DNA of 64,000 nucleotides from Rhodovastum atsumiense (GTDB taxonomy: Bacteria > Pseudomonadota > Alphaproteobacteria > Acetobacterales > Acetobacteraceae). Positions within the stretch are counted from its first letter, which is position 1. Each line of letters starts with the position of its first letter. The notes under the pieces were generated by a model. That model had not been told where the DNA came from. It ran no database searches and was given only the letters and a program-made list of their open reading frames with translations. The position numbers were made by a program, and so were the translations under genes. Positions 43,025-51,702 of this stretch are shown piece after piece. The stretch is taken from the NCBI RefSeq assembly GCF_937425535.1, contig NZ_OW485601.1, positions 549,001 through 613,000 of the forward strand. The letters run 5' to 3'.

Positions 43025-43113
43025 GATGCCGCCCGCTTCGCCGGCCGGACCATCCGCGATGGTTGAAGATCCGGCGCGATGCGCAAGGCGCAGAGCTGAT
43101 GACCGGTACATAT

Positions 43114-43158
43114 AAAGAGGCCCGGGAGACCGATTGCGGTCTTCCGGGCCTCTTTTTT
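43114..43158 (+). terminator. strong Rho-independent terminator (bidirectional)
   Basis: Stem AAAGAGGCCCGG / CCGGGCCTCTTT extended by an inner 7-bp stem (one G-T pair) around ATTG, followed on the plus strand by TTTTTT and flanked on the other side by an A-run, so it can act on both strands. It lies 140 nt beyond the lipoprotein stop and about 56 nt past the end of ompA copy 1, between convergent genes. It is the only textbook terminator with a U-run in the window. Confidence 0.9.
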
Positions 43159-43176
43159 CCGTCAACCGGACCAGGG

Positions 43177-43204
43177 CAAGGCCAGAGGGGCTCCCCTGGC
43201 CTTG
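43177..43204 (-). terminator. hairpin downstream of first ompA paralogue
   Basis: Stem CAAGGCCAG / CTGGCCTTG with an inner GGG/CCC, 10 nt beyond the ompA stop (43215) in the leftward direction. The run-terminated hairpin at 43114-43158 lies just beyond and may be the actual stop. Confidence 0.55.
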
Positions 43205-43214
43205 CTTGTACCGG

Positions 43215-44291
43215 TTAGCGCAGCACGATCTCGACGCGACGGTTCTGCGGCTCGCGGACGCCGGCGGCGGTCGGCACCAGCGGGCGGCTGTCGCCGTAGG
43301 CCTGGATCGCGATGGCATTGCGCGGCACGCCGTTGCGCACCAGCTCGGCCGCCACGTTCTCGGCACGCTTGCGCGACAGCCCGAGATTGTAGCGGGCGGT
43401 GCCGGTGCGGTCGGCGTGGCCGGCAACCTCGATCTGCGTCAGCTGCACGCGGGTCGAGTTCTGCGCCGCCTCGGCGATGATCTGGCGCGCGCGCGCGGTC
43501 AGGTCAGCCCGATCCCAGTCGAAGAACACCAGGTAGGTGCGCGAGGGCGCCGGCGCGGGGGCAACCACCGGCACCGGGGCCGGCGGCGGCACCGCCGGAG
43601 CCGAGTTGAACGCATAGCGCACGCCCAGCATCGCCGCGTGGTTATACTGGTTGCCCAGCTTCACCGTCCCCGGCACGCCAGCCACGCTGCCCTTGTACTT
43701 GGGCTCCTCGACCGTCGCCATGAAGCGATACTCGGCGGTCAGCGACAGGCCCGGCACCGGCAGCGCATAGGACGCGCCCAGGATCGCCTGCGTCGCCAGG
43801 CTGCCTTCGGTCTTGTTCGCACCGCTGATCTGGTTCGGCCCGCCCGGCAGATACGCCTTCGCGCTGCTGACCTGCGTCCATTCATAGCCGATACCGGCGC
43901 CGGCATACGGCGTCACCGGCAGGCCGAGGTCGAAATCATACAGGCCGTTGATCATCACGCCGTAGGTCTGCAGATCGGCACCGCCCTGCACACGGCCCGC
44001 CTTGGTCAGGCGCGTGTGGTTGTCGCGGTAATTGCCCTCGAGCTCGACGCGCACGCCGTTGCCGAAGCCCCAGCCAACGCTGCCGACCGCGCCAAGACCG
44101 CCATTGCCCGTCAGCTTCCCGGAGCCGCTGACCGTGCCGCCGGGAATCGCCGCCGTTCCCTTGGTGTCGATGTCCTGCGTGTAGTTGTAGCCCAGCCCAC
44201 CACCGACATAGAGGCCGTTGATCGGCTGCGCCTGCGCCACCACCGGCAGGGCCAACACGGACGCGGCCAACAGCGCGTTCCGAAGTTTCAT
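43215..44291 (-). CDS. OmpA-family porin, tandem paralogue 1
   Basis: A 358-residue outer-membrane protein: signal peptide (about 1-22, ending AQA), a beta-barrel of the 8-stranded OmpA type (INGLYVGGGLGYNYTQDID ... LGASYALPVPGLSLTAEYRF), a Pro/Ala linker (PPPAPVPVVAPAPAPS) and a C-terminal OmpA-like peptidoglycan-binding domain (TYLVFFDWDRADLT, GHADRTGTARYNLGLSRKRAENV in outline, REPQNRRVEIVLR). It tethers the outer membrane to the cell wall and may form a small pore. The copy at 44613-45689 differs at only 12 of 358 residues by direct comparison. GAGGAG ribosome site before the ATG at 44291. Confidence 0.93.
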   Translation of the reverse strand: MKLRNALLAASVLALPVVAQAQPINGLYVGGGLGYNYTQDIDTKGTAAIPGGTVSGSGKLTGNGGLGAVGSVGWGFGNGVRVELEGNYRDNHTRLTKAGRVQGGADLQTYGVMINGLYDFDLGLPVTPYAGAGIGYEWTQVSSAKAYLPGGPNQISGANKTEGSLATQAILGASYALPVPGLSLTAEYRFMATVEEPKYKGSVAGVPGTVKLGNQYNHAAMLGVRYAFNSAPAVPPPAPVPVVAPAPAPSRTYLVFFDWDRADLTARARQIIAEAAQNSTRVQLTQIEVAGHADRTGTARYNLGLSRKRAENVAAELVRNGVPRNAIAIQAYGDSRPLVPTAAGVREPQNRRVEIVLR

Positions 44292-44612
44292 GGCTTATTC
44301 TCCTCGCTTGTAGGCTCGCCGCGATAAGGCAATACGGCGACGAAACGGCATTTCATTCGAGTTTGACGAAAATGAGGCGCGCCCATCCGCCATGACGGCA
44401 GGACGGGAATGCACGTTCTCATATCGGATTGATGTCGCCGGCATGATGCGAGCCGGAATCAGGGCTCTTGTACTTCGACCGGAGTCGAAGCGATACGGCG
44501 GTTCATGTCCGGCTGCCCCGCCCGCAGTCGATAACGGACTGCATCAAGACAGATCCGCCGCCGGCGCGGGCGCCGGCGGCGGGGGACGTCCCACTTCGGA
44601 TCGTATCCGGAT
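44292..44612. promoter_or_regulatory. intergenic region between ompA paralogues 1 and 2
   Basis: A 321-nt stretch with no supported gene. The part near 44292-44400 is comparatively AT-rich and should carry the promoter of ompA paralogue 1 (ribosome site GAGGAG at about 44296-44301). The part near 44555-44582 is the terminator hairpin of paralogue 2. I see no convincing -35/-10 pair. Confidence 0.4.
44555..44582 (-). terminator. hairpin downstream of second ompA paralogue
   Basis: Perfect 13-bp stem CCGCCGCCGGCGC / GCGCCGGCGGCGG around two G residues, 30 nt beyond the ompA stop at 44613. Very GC-rich, no U-run. Confidence 0.6.
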
Positions 44613-45689
44613 CTACTTCAGCACGATCTCGACGCGACGGTTCTGCGGCTCGCGGACGCCGGCGGCGGTGGGCACCAGCGGGCGGCTGTCGCCATAGGCC
44701 TGGATCGCGATGACGTTGCGCGGCACGCCGTTGCGCACCAGCTCGGCCGCCACGTTCTCGGCGCGCTTGCGCGACAGCGCCAGGTTGTAGCGGGCGGTGC
44801 CGGTGCGGTCGGCGTGGCCGGCAACCTCGATCTGCGTCAGCTGCACGCGGGTCGAGTTCTGCGCCGCCTCGGCGATGATCTGGCGCGCACGCGCGGTCAG
44901 CTCAGCCCGATCCCAGTCGAAGAACACCAAGTAGGTGCGCGAGGGCGCCGGCGCAGGGGCAACCACCGGCGCGGGGGCCGGCGGCGGCACCGCCGGAGCC
45001 GAGTTGAACGCGTAGCGCACGCCCAGCATCGCAGCGTGGTTATACTGGTTGCCCAGCTTCACCGTCCCCGGCACGCCAGCCACGCTGCCCTTGTACTTGG
45101 GCTCCTCGACCGTCGCCATGAAGCGGTACTCGGCGGTCAGCGACAGGCCCGGCACCGGCAGCGCATAGGACGCGCCCAGGATCGCCTGCGTCGCCAGGCT
45201 GCCTTCGGTCTTGTTCGCGCCGCTGATCTGGTTCGGCCCGCCCGGCAGATACGCCTTCGCGCTGCTGACCTGCGTCCATTCATAGCCGATACCGGCGCCG
45301 GCATACGGCGTCACCGGCAGGCCGAGGTCGAAGTCATACAGGCCGTTGATCATCACGCCGTAGGTCTGCAGGTCGGCACCGCCACGGACCGCACCCGCCT
45401 TGCTCAGGCGCGTGTGGTTCTCACGGTAGTTGCCCTCGAGCTCGACGCGCACGCCGTTGCCGAAGCCCCAGCCAACGCTGCCGACCGCGCCGAGGCCGCC
45501 ATTGCCCGTCAGCTTCCCGGAGCCGCTGACCGTGCCACCGGGAATCGCCGCCGTCCCCTTGGTGTCGATGTCCTGCGTGTAGTTGTAGCCCAGCCCACCA
45601 CCGACATAGAGACCATTGATCGGCTGCGCCTGCGCCACAGCCGGCAGGGCCAAGACGGACGCGGCCAACAGCGCGTTCCGAATCGTCAT
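44613..45689 (-). CDS. OmpA-family porin, tandem paralogue 2
   Basis: A 358-residue near-copy of paralogue 1, with the same signal peptide, barrel, Pro/Ala linker and OmpA peptidoglycan-binding domain. The 12 differences cluster in the signal peptide (MTIRN), one barrel loop (NYRENHTRLSKAGAVRGG versus NYRDNHTRLTKAGRVQGG) and scattered conservative changes in the C-terminal domain. Loop change suggests altered surface exposure; the rest is almost frozen, pointing to recent duplication or gene conversion. Ribosome site GAGGAGAG before ATG 45689. Upstream it has its own leader with a 7-bp inverted repeat (45805-45826), so regulation may differ from paralogue 1. Confidence 0.93.
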   Translation of the reverse strand: MTIRNALLAASVLALPAVAQAQPINGLYVGGGLGYNYTQDIDTKGTAAIPGGTVSGSGKLTGNGGLGAVGSVGWGFGNGVRVELEGNYRENHTRLSKAGAVRGGADLQTYGVMINGLYDFDLGLPVTPYAGAGIGYEWTQVSSAKAYLPGGPNQISGANKTEGSLATQAILGASYALPVPGLSLTAEYRFMATVEEPKYKGSVAGVPGTVKLGNQYNHAAMLGVRYAFNSAPAVPPPAPAPVVAPAPAPSRTYLVFFDWDRAELTARARQIIAEAAQNSTRVQLTQIEVAGHADRTGTARYNLALSRKRAENVAAELVRNGVPRNVIAIQAYGDSRPLVPTAAGVREPQNRRVEIVLK

Positions 45690-46054
45690 CGTGTGCTCTC
45701 CTCGCGTTCCGGGCCGCTATGCGCGCCCTCGGGTAGGCGATTGCCTTCCCCGCTCTACTTGCCGGAAAGGTAGTGTTCGGGTCCCGTAGTGACCAGCAGT
45801 GATTGTCTCTGTCGCGATCCAGAGACGGTTTTCGGGGACACAGAGTTGCTTTTTTGCAACAGATATTCCCCTACTCCGGGAGCGGCCATACCCAGGCATG
45901 CCCCCGCAACGACCTCCCGAACGAGAAGAGAATAGTTGGCAAGGCGGAACGCATCGCCGACTCGCCATGAAAAACCCGCCGCCGGTCCTGCGACCGACGG
46001 CGGGCGGAAGATGCAACGATGTTGCCGGCCGGGACGCGCCCCGGCCCCGCGCGC
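45690..46054. promoter_or_regulatory. intergenic region between ompA paralogues 2 and 3
   Basis: A 365-nt stretch with no supported gene. It contains the promoter side of paralogue 2, including an inverted repeat GTCTCTG-tcgcgatc-CAGAGAC (45805-45826) and GTTGC-tttttt-GCAAC (45845-45860), which look like operator or leader elements. It also contains the terminator of paralogue 3 at about 45970-46005. It is less GC-rich than coding sequence. Confidence 0.45.
45970..46005 (-). terminator. Rho-independent terminator of third ompA paralogue
   Basis: In the ompA reading direction: GC-rich stem (CCGCCG-x-CGGTC paired with GACCG-x-CGGCGG, bulged once) followed by TTTTT, about 50 nt beyond the stop codon at 46055. 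The U-run makes this a better terminator than those of the other two copies. Confidence 0.7.
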
Positions 46055-47185
46055 CTACTTGAAGACGATCTCGACGCGGCGGTTCTGCGGTTCCCGCACG
46101 CCCGGGGCGGTCGGCACCAGCGGACGGCTGTAGCCGAAGGCTTCGATCGAGATGGCTTCGCGCGGCACGCCGTTGCGCACCAGCTCGGCGGCCACGTTCT
46201 CGGCGCGGCGGCGCGACAGGGCGATATTGTAGTTGGCGGTGCCGGTGCGGTCGGCGTGACCGGCAACCTCGATACGGGTGTATTGCACTCGACTCGAGTT
46301 CTGCGCCGCCTCGGCGATGATCTGGCGCGCGCGCGCGGTCAGGTCGGCCCGATCCCAGTCGAAGAACACCAGGTAGGTGCGCGAGGGCGCCGGCGCCGGT
46401 GCGGCAACGGGGGCCGGTGCGGGCGGCGGCGGCGGCGGGGCCGCATTGAAGGCATAACGAAGCCCGACCAGAACGGATTCGTTGGTGGGGTTGCCGATCT
46501 TGATCGAGGTGCCGCTGGCCGGGCCGACCGCCGACCCACGCCGGATGGCCGTCGATCCGTTGAAGCTCGGCTCGCCGAACTGGCCGACGAAACGGAACTC
46601 GGTCGTCAGCGCCAGGCCGGGTACACCGAGCGGGAAGGCCGCGCCGAGGATCACCTGCCCGGCCGCTTCACCAGAGGAAGAATTGCTGAAGTTGATCTGC
46701 GACTGCGGGTTCAGGTTGGTGGTGTACAACCGGCCCGACTGGAATTCGTTCCAGATATAGCCGAAGCCGATGCCGGCATAGGGCTGGACCCAGCTCGCGA
46801 CTTCGGTGAAGTCGTACAACCCGTTCACGAAGACGCCGTACTGCAGGATGTTGCCGCCGCCGGCAATGCCCGAAGTCCCGGTGGTCCGGGTGTGATTGGA
46901 CCGGTAATTGCCCTCCAGTTCGAAGCGCAGGCCGTTGCCGAGCCCATAGCCGACGCTGGCAAGCCCGACGAAACCGCCACTCGACGAAAGCGACCCATTG
47001 CTGCTGACGGATCTGGTCACGCCGAAGACCGGGGTGGCGAACGAGACGCTCTTGGCATTCACTGAGTTCAGGTAGTCAAATCCGATACCGCCACCGATAT
47101 ACAAGCCAGTGATCGGCTCCGCCGTCCACGCCGTTACCGGCAACGCCAGCATGGTCGCGGCCAGCATCACGCTCCGCAATTTCAT
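46055..47185 (-). CDS. OmpA-family porin, tandem paralogue 3 (divergent barrel)
   Basis: A 376-residue member of the same array. The C-terminal peptidoglycan-binding domain (TYLVFFDWDRADLT to REPQNRRVEIVFK) is very close to paralogues 1 and 2, but the barrel (LYIGGGIGFDYLNSVNAKSV ... GVPGLALTTEFRFVGQFGEP) is clearly divergent, with different loop sequences and more strands of Ser/Asn-rich loop. Signal peptide ends AWTA. It probably displays different surface loops on the same anchor. ATG 47185 has GAGGAGAG upstream. It is the oldest-looking member of the array and the one with a long upstream region (47186-47685). Confidence 0.92.
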   Translation of the reverse strand: MKLRSVMLAATMLALPVTAWTAEPITGLYIGGGIGFDYLNSVNAKSVSFATPVFGVTRSVSSNGSLSSSGGFVGLASVGYGLGNGLRFELEGNYRSNHTRTTGTSGIAGGGNILQYGVFVNGLYDFTEVASWVQPYAGIGFGYIWNEFQSGRLYTTNLNPQSQINFSNSSSGEAAGQVILGAAFPLGVPGLALTTEFRFVGQFGEPSFNGSTAIRRGSAVGPASGTSIKIGNPTNESVLVGLRYAFNAAPPPPPPAPAPVAAPAPAPSRTYLVFFDWDRADLTARARQIIAEAAQNSSRVQYTRIEVAGHADRTGTANYNIALSRRRAENVAAELVRNGVPREAISIEAFGYSRPLVPTAPGVREPQNRRVEIVFK

Positions 47186-47302
47186 GGTTCTCTCCTCGCA
47201 TGACGGGTCTCTGCTAGCGACCCAGAGGCGGGGCTGTTGATCGCCCTGTCCAGCGCAGCAAACCGTAGTGTCCAAGTTGGAACGAAGCCAGCATCCACGG
47301 CC

Positions 47303-47322
47303 GCACAACGTGCGCGTTGTGC
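47303..47322. promoter_or_regulatory. 20-bp palindrome upstream of ompA paralogue 3
   Basis: GCACAACG-TGCG-CGTTGTGC, an 8-bp perfect inverted repeat with a 4-nt centre, 118 nt upstream of the ompA start at 47185. The size fits a dimeric regulator operator; no regulator gene is adjacent. Confidence 0.4.
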
Positions 47323-47662
47323 GTTTCCACCAAGCTATGTGGCAGTACAGACACAGTGCTGTTGTATTCACGATACAGTGAAGACCGAAAATTCAAGTTC
47401 GTTTCACTTGACGGCGGCATGGGCGCAACAGAGGAGCCCGGCAGAAGTTCAAGCTGCCCAGAGTGGTAAGCCTGTCTCCACTGCCCGGGCGATCGGTTGG
47501 TTCCACGGAAATACATACCCGCGCATGCAGATGGCGCGGGGGGATCCAACACTGATTTCGATTTTCCGTGGGCCCGGATAGCGGCACTCCGGCCACACCC
47601 ATCGCGGCGGCCGGGACTGCCGGCCGCCGGCGGCCGGCCCCGGTCAGCCTGCCGGTCTAACC

Positions 47663-47683
47663 CCGAATTCCGGTGGAATTCGG
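47663..47683 (-). terminator. hairpin directly after dppF
   Basis: 9-bp stem CCGAATTCC / GGAATTCGG with a 3-nt loop, 2 nt beyond the dppF stop (47686). Forms the 3' end of the dppABCDF transcript together with GC-rich stems further on. No U-run. Confidence 0.6.
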
Positions 47684-47685
47684 AA

Positions 47686-48654
47686 CTACCCCAGTTGCTC
47701 CGCGTAATGGCACGCGACCTGGTGATCGCCGAGCACGCGCCAGTCCGGCCGCTCCGCCGTGCAGCGATCGGTCGCATGCGGACAGCGCGAGGCGAAGGCG
47801 CAGCCGGGCGGCGGGTTCAGGGGGGATGGCAGTTCGCCCCGCACCGACGCCACCTGCTTGCGGTGGCGCGCATCGATCGAGGGCGTGGCGGCAAGCAGCG
47901 CGCGCGTGTAGGGGTGCAGGGGCGCTGCGAACACGCTCTCCTTCGGGCCGTGCTCGACCGGGCGGCCGCAATACAGCACCAGCACCTCGCGGGCGATGTG
48001 GCGGACCACGCTCAGGTCATGGCTGATGAACAGGTAGGCGAGACGGAACTCGTCCTGCAGATCCATCAGCAGGTTCAGCACCTGGGCCTGGATCGATACG
48101 TCCAGCGCCGACACCGGCTCGTCGGCCACCACCACGCGCGGATTGAGCATCAACGCCCGGGCGATGGCGATGCGCTGGCGCTGCCCGCCGGAGAACATGT
48201 GCGGATAGCGGCCGTACTGGTCCTGGCGCAGCCCGACCCGGGCCATCATCGCCCGCACCGCCTGCTCGCGCTCGGCGCGGCCGCCGCGGCCATTCAGCGC
48301 GAGCGGCTCCTCGAGGATGGCGCCCACGGTCTTGCGCGGGTTGAGCGACCCGTACGGATTCTGGAACACCATCTGCACATTGAGGCGCAGGCGGCGGCGT
48401 TCCACCTCGTCGTCGAGCGGCACCTTGCGGCCGTCGATCAGCAGCTCGCCCGCGCTCGGCAGTTCCATCAGCGTCGCCATGCGCGCGAGCGTGGACTTGC
48501 CGCAGCCGGACTCGCCGACCACCGCCAGGGTCTCGCCGGGATGCAGCACGAAGGACACGCCGTCGACCGCCTTCACCAGCGCCTTCGGGACGAACAGGCC
48601 GCCCCCGACCGGGTAATGGCGGCGCAGCGCGGCCGCCTCCATGGCTGGGGTCAT
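47686..48654 (-). CDS. dppF: peptide ABC transporter ATPase DppF
   Basis: A 322-residue oligopeptide/dipeptide ABC ATPase: Walker [12 protein letters not shown]-loop in [14 protein letters not shown], signature [15 protein letters not shown], Walker B VVVADEP, and the C-terminal oligopeptide signature with cysteines ([16 protein letters not shown]), the Fe-S or metal site of this subfamily. It pairs with DppD to power the DppBC permease. ATG 48654 overlaps the dppD stop (ATGA). Last gene of the operon. Confidence 0.95.
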   Translation of the reverse strand: MTPAMEAAALRRHYPVGGGLFVPKALVKAVDGVSFVLHPGETLAVVGESGCGKSTLARMATLMELPSAGELLIDGRKVPLDDEVERRRLRLNVQMVFQNPYGSLNPRKTVGAILEEPLALNGRGGRAEREQAVRAMMARVGLRQDQYGRYPHMFSGGQRQRIAIARALMLNPRVVVADEPVSALDVSIQAQVLNLLMDLQDEFRLAYLFISHDLSVVRHIAREVLVLYCGRPVEHGPKESVFAAPLHPYTRALLAATPSIDARHRKQVASVRGELPSPLNPPPGCAFASRCPHATDRCTAERPDWRVLGDHQVACHYAEQLG

Positions 48655-49679
48655 GGCTGCAGCACCTGGCTGGGTCCCTCCCCGTCCGCCACCCCGGGAG
48701 GGGGCGCGGCGGACGGGGTCCGGTCGAGCGGGAAATGGCAACGGGCGCGGCGGCCGGACGGGCCGGCGAGCGTCGGCGGGACGCTGCGGCAGGCGGTATC
48801 GGCAAAGCGGCAGCGCGGATTGAACAGGCAGCCCTGCGGGCGGTCGTCGATGCCGGGCACCACCCCCGGAATGGTCGGCAGCCGCCGCCGTCCCAGGGCG
48901 CGTTCCGGCAGGGCATCGAGCAGGGCCGCCGTGTAGGGATGGCGCGGGGTGGCGAACAGCGCCTCGGTGGGCTGCTCCTCCACCATCTGCCCGGCATACA
49001 TCACCTGCACGCGGTGGGCGGTCTCGGCCACCACGCCCATGTCGTGGGTGATCAGCACCAGCGCCATGCCACGCTGCTTCTGCAGGTCGACCAGCAGATC
49101 AAGGATCTGCTTCTGGATGGTGACATCCAGCGCCGTGGTCGGCTCGTCGGCGATCAGCAGGCGCGGGTTGCAGGCGATCGCCATGGCGATCATGACGCGC
49201 TGGTTCATGCCGCCCGAGAGCTGGTGCGGAAAGGCCGAGAGCCGGCGGCCGGGATCAGGAATGCCCACCTGGTCAAGCAGTTCCACCACGCGGTCGCGGA
49301 CCTTGTTGCGCGGCACGGCGTCATGCGCCCGCAGCGCCTCGGCGATCTGCCAGCCCACCGGATAGCAGGGATTGAGGCTGGACATCGGCTCCTGGAACAC
49401 CATCGCCATGTCCTTGCCGACCACCCGCCGGCGCTGGCGCGCCGACAGCGAGAGCAGGTCGGCGCCGTCGAAGCGCAGCGCCTCGGCGCTGACGCGGCCA
49501 GGCCAGCCGATCAGCCCCATGGCGGCGAGCATCGACACGCTCTTGCCCGAGCCGGATTCCCCCACGATGCAGAGGACCTCGCCCTCGTCCACCGTGACGT
49601 CCACCCCGTCCACGGCGCGGAAGCGGCCGCGGGCGGTGGCGAAATCGACCGCGAGATTGCGGATTTCCAGCAGCGGCAT
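48651..49679 (-). CDS. dppD: peptide ABC transporter ATPase DppD
   Basis: A 342-residue ABC ATPase. Walker [12 protein letters not shown]-loop in [14 protein letters not shown], signature [15 protein letters not shown], Walker B LLIADEP, and the C-terminal oligopeptide motif with cysteines ([15 protein letters not shown]). Start ATG 49679 overlaps the dppC stop by one base. The C-terminal end is longer than typical by a Pro/Gly-rich tail. Confidence 0.95.
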   Translation of the reverse strand: MPLLEIRNLAVDFATARGRFRAVDGVDVTVDEGEVLCIVGESGSGKSVSMLAAMGLIGWPGRVSAEALRFDGADLLSLSARQRRRVVGKDMAMVFQEPMSSLNPCYPVGWQIAEALRAHDAVPRNKVRDRVVELLDQVGIPDPGRRLSAFPHQLSGGMNQRVMIAMAIACNPRLLIADEPTTALDVTIQKQILDLLVDLQKQRGMALVLITHDMGVVAETAHRVQVMYAGQMVEEQPTEALFATPRHPYTAALLDALPERALGRRRLPTIPGVVPGIDDRPQGCLFNPRCRFADTACRSVPPTLAGPSGRRARCHFPLDRTPSAAPPPGVADGEGPSQVLQP

Positions 49680-50587
49680 CAGCGTTTCAGCTTGGGATCG
49701 AGGGCATCGCGCAACCCGTCGCCGAACAGGTTGAAGGCGAGCACGGTGAACAGGATGAACAGGCCGGGGAAGGTCAGCACCCACCAGGCCCGCTGGTAGT
49801 ACTGCAGCGCGCCGGCGAGCATGGTGCCCCATTCCGGCGTCGGCGGCTGCGCGCCCAGCCCGAGGAAGCCGAGCGCCGCGGCATCCAGGATCGCCGCCGA
49901 GAAGCCGAGCGAGGCCTGCACGATCAGCGGCGCCGTGCAGTTCGGCAGCACGGTGTTGAACATCAGGTAAAGCCGCCCGGCGCCGGCGCAGCGCGTGGCG
50001 GTGACGTAGTCGCGCGCCAGTTCCGACATCGCCGAGGCGCGCGACAGTCGCGTGTAGCCGGGCAGCGTCACGATCGCCACTGCCAGCATGGCGTTGAACA
50101 GGCCCGGCCCCAGGATGGCGACGATGACGATGGCCAGCAGCAGGCTCGGGAACACCAGCACGATGTCCATCAGCCGCATGATGATGGTGTCGACCACCCC
50201 GCCCGAGAAGGCGGCGGTCAGGCCGAGCGCCGTGCCGCAGGTCATCGACAGCGCCACCACCGAAATCCCGATCAGCAGCGACAGCCGCGCCCCGTAGATC
50301 AGGCGCGAGAGGATGTCACGGCCGACATCGTCGGTGCCGAGCGGATAGGTCCAGCTTCCGCCCTCCTGCCAGACCGGCGGGGTGAGGAAGGCGTCGCGGT
50401 ACTGCTCGATCGGCGAATGCGGTGCCACCACGTCGGCGAATACCGCCAGCACCACCAGCACCACCATGAAGGCGAGCCCGAGCACCGCGCCACGGTTCTC
50501 GGCGAAACCGCGCCAGAACAGGCGGATGCGGCCGGGCATGGGCGGCGCTTCCGGCGGCGCCGCGACAAGGGTCTCGTTGCCGGACAT
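49679..50587 (-). CDS. dppC: peptide ABC transporter permease DppC
   Basis: A 302-residue inner-membrane permease: N-terminal cytoplasmic region, first helix ([21 protein letters not shown]), periplasmic loop with [24 protein letters not shown] (conserved DppC N-domain end, in outline), five more helices and the EAA-type loop [16 protein letters not shown]-like segment ([15 protein letters not shown]). Start ATG 50587 follows dppB by 13 nt with GAGGG upstream; an ATG at 50632 would overlap dppB. Confidence 0.93.
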   Translation of the reverse strand: MSGNETLVAAPPEAPPMPGRIRLFWRGFAENRGAVLGLAFMVVLVVLAVFADVVAPHSPIEQYRDAFLTPPVWQEGGSWTYPLGTDDVGRDILSRLIYGARLSLLIGISVVALSMTCGTALGLTAAFSGGVVDTIIMRLMDIVLVFPSLLLAIVIVAILGPGLFNAMLAVAIVTLPGYTRLSRASAMSELARDYVTATRCAGAGRLYLMFNTVLPNCTAPLIVQASLGFSAAILDAAALGFLGLGAQPPTPEWGTMLAGALQYYQRAWWVLTFPGLFILFTVLAFNLFGDGLRDALDPKLKR

Positions 50588-50600
50588 CAGGACTGCGCCC

Positions 50601-51605
50601 TCATCGACGGATCCGGGGATTGAGGAAGCCATAGGTCATGTCGACGCCGAGATTGACCAGGATCACCAGGGTCGCCACCAGCAGCGTGCCGCCCTGCAGC
50701 ACCGGGTAGTCGCGACGCTGGATGCTCTCGACCAGCCAGTGGCCGACGCCGGGCCAGGAGAAGATCGTCTCCGTCAGGATGGCCCCGCCCAGCAGCGTGC
50801 CGGCCTGCAGGCCGATGACCGTCACCACCGGGATCAGCGCGTTGCGCAGCGCGTGCACCACCACCACCCGCGACACGCCCAGGCCCTTGGCCCGCGCGGT
50901 ACGGATGTAGTCCTCGCCGAGCACTTCCAGCATGGCCGAGCGCGTCATGCGCGCCACCACCGCCAGAGGTTGCGTTCCCAATACGATCGTAGGCAGGATC
51001 AGGTGGCCTACGGCCGAGGCGAAGGCGCCCTCGTCCTCGCTGAACCAGGTGTCGATCAGCATGAAGCCCGACCAGGGCTCCACATAGTACATGTCACTGA
51101 TGCGGCCGGAGACCGGGGTCCAGCCGAGGGCGACTGAGAAGATCAGGATCATCATCAGCCCCCACCAGAAGATCGGCATGGAGGCGCCGGTGACGGATAA
51201 CCCCATCAATCCGTAATCGAAGGCCGATCCCCGCTTCACCGCCGCCACCACCCCGAGCGGGATGCCCACCGCCATGGCGAGCAGGATGGCGCAGAGCGTC
51301 AGCTCCAGCGTGGCCGGGAACAGCGTGGTGAACTCCCGCCAGACCGGCTCGCGCGTGACCACGGAGACGCCGAGCCCGCCGGTGACCACGCCGACCTCGT
51401 AGTCGAGGAACTGCTTCCACAGCGGCTGGTCGAGACCGAAGTCATGGCGCAGCGCGGCGAGGCGCTCGGGTTCGATGCCGTGCTCGCCGACGCGCACCTC
51501 GATCGGGTCGCCGGGGACGAGGCGGATCAGCAGGAAGGCCAGGAAGGTCACGCCGATGAAGGTCGGCACGATCAGTGCCAGGCGGCGGAAGAGAAAGCGG
51601 ACCAA
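50601..51605 (-). CDS. dppB: peptide ABC transporter permease DppB
   Basis: A 334-residue permease with six predicted helices, N-terminal FLFRRLALIVPTFIGVTFLAFLLIRLVPGDP (in outline, typical of DppB), and the EAA loop MLEVLGEDYIRTARAKGLG. The start is ambiguous: TTG at 51605 fits the family N-terminus and no ATG or GTG lies nearby in frame; the ribosome site is weak. Rare start plus weak site could keep permease levels low relative to the binding protein. Confidence 0.92.
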   Translation of the reverse strand: MVRFLFRRLALIVPTFIGVTFLAFLLIRLVPGDPIEVRVGEHGIEPERLAALRHDFGLDQPLWKQFLDYEVGVVTGGLGVSVVTREPVWREFTTLFPATLELTLCAILLAMAVGIPLGVVAAVKRGSAFDYGLMGLSVTGASMPIFWWGLMMILIFSVALGWTPVSGRISDMYYVEPWSGFMLIDTWFSEDEGAFASAVGHLILPTIVLGTQPLAVVARMTRSAMLEVLGEDYIRTARAKGLGVSRVVVVHALRNALIPVVTVIGLQAGTLLGGAILTETIFSWPGVGHWLVESIQRRDYPVLQGGTLLVATLVILVNLGVDMTYGFLNPRIRR

Positions 51606-51656
51606 GGGGCGCTGTCCGGGAACTGTGGCGGGGCGGTGGGGAGTGGCCGTGCGGCG

Positions 51657-51694
51657 GCTGTCCGCCTCCCCCGCTTGCGGGCGAGGCGGACAGC
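51657..51694 (-). terminator. intercistronic hairpin between dppA and dppB
   Basis: Perfect 12-bp stem GCTGTCCGCCTC / GAGGCGGACAGC with an inner 5-bp CCCGC/GCGGG. Starts 8 nt after the dppA stop (51703). A hairpin here typically blocks 3' decay or attenuates, giving more binding protein than permease from one operon. Confidence 0.7.
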
Positions 51695-51702
51695 GACCGG
51701 GC

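Larger units (their letters stand above)
47186..47685. promoter_or_regulatory. 500-nt region between dppF and third ompA paralogue
   Basis: No gene is supported. It contains the dppF 3' hairpin (47663-47683), further GC-rich hairpins at about 47601-47640, and, nearer ompA, a 20-bp inverted repeat GCACAACG-TGCG-CGTTGTGC (47303-47322). The stretch 47230-47480 is comparatively AT-rich and should hold the ompA promoter. TGTAT/ATACA at about 47353-47368 is another short inverted repeat. Confidence 0.45.
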
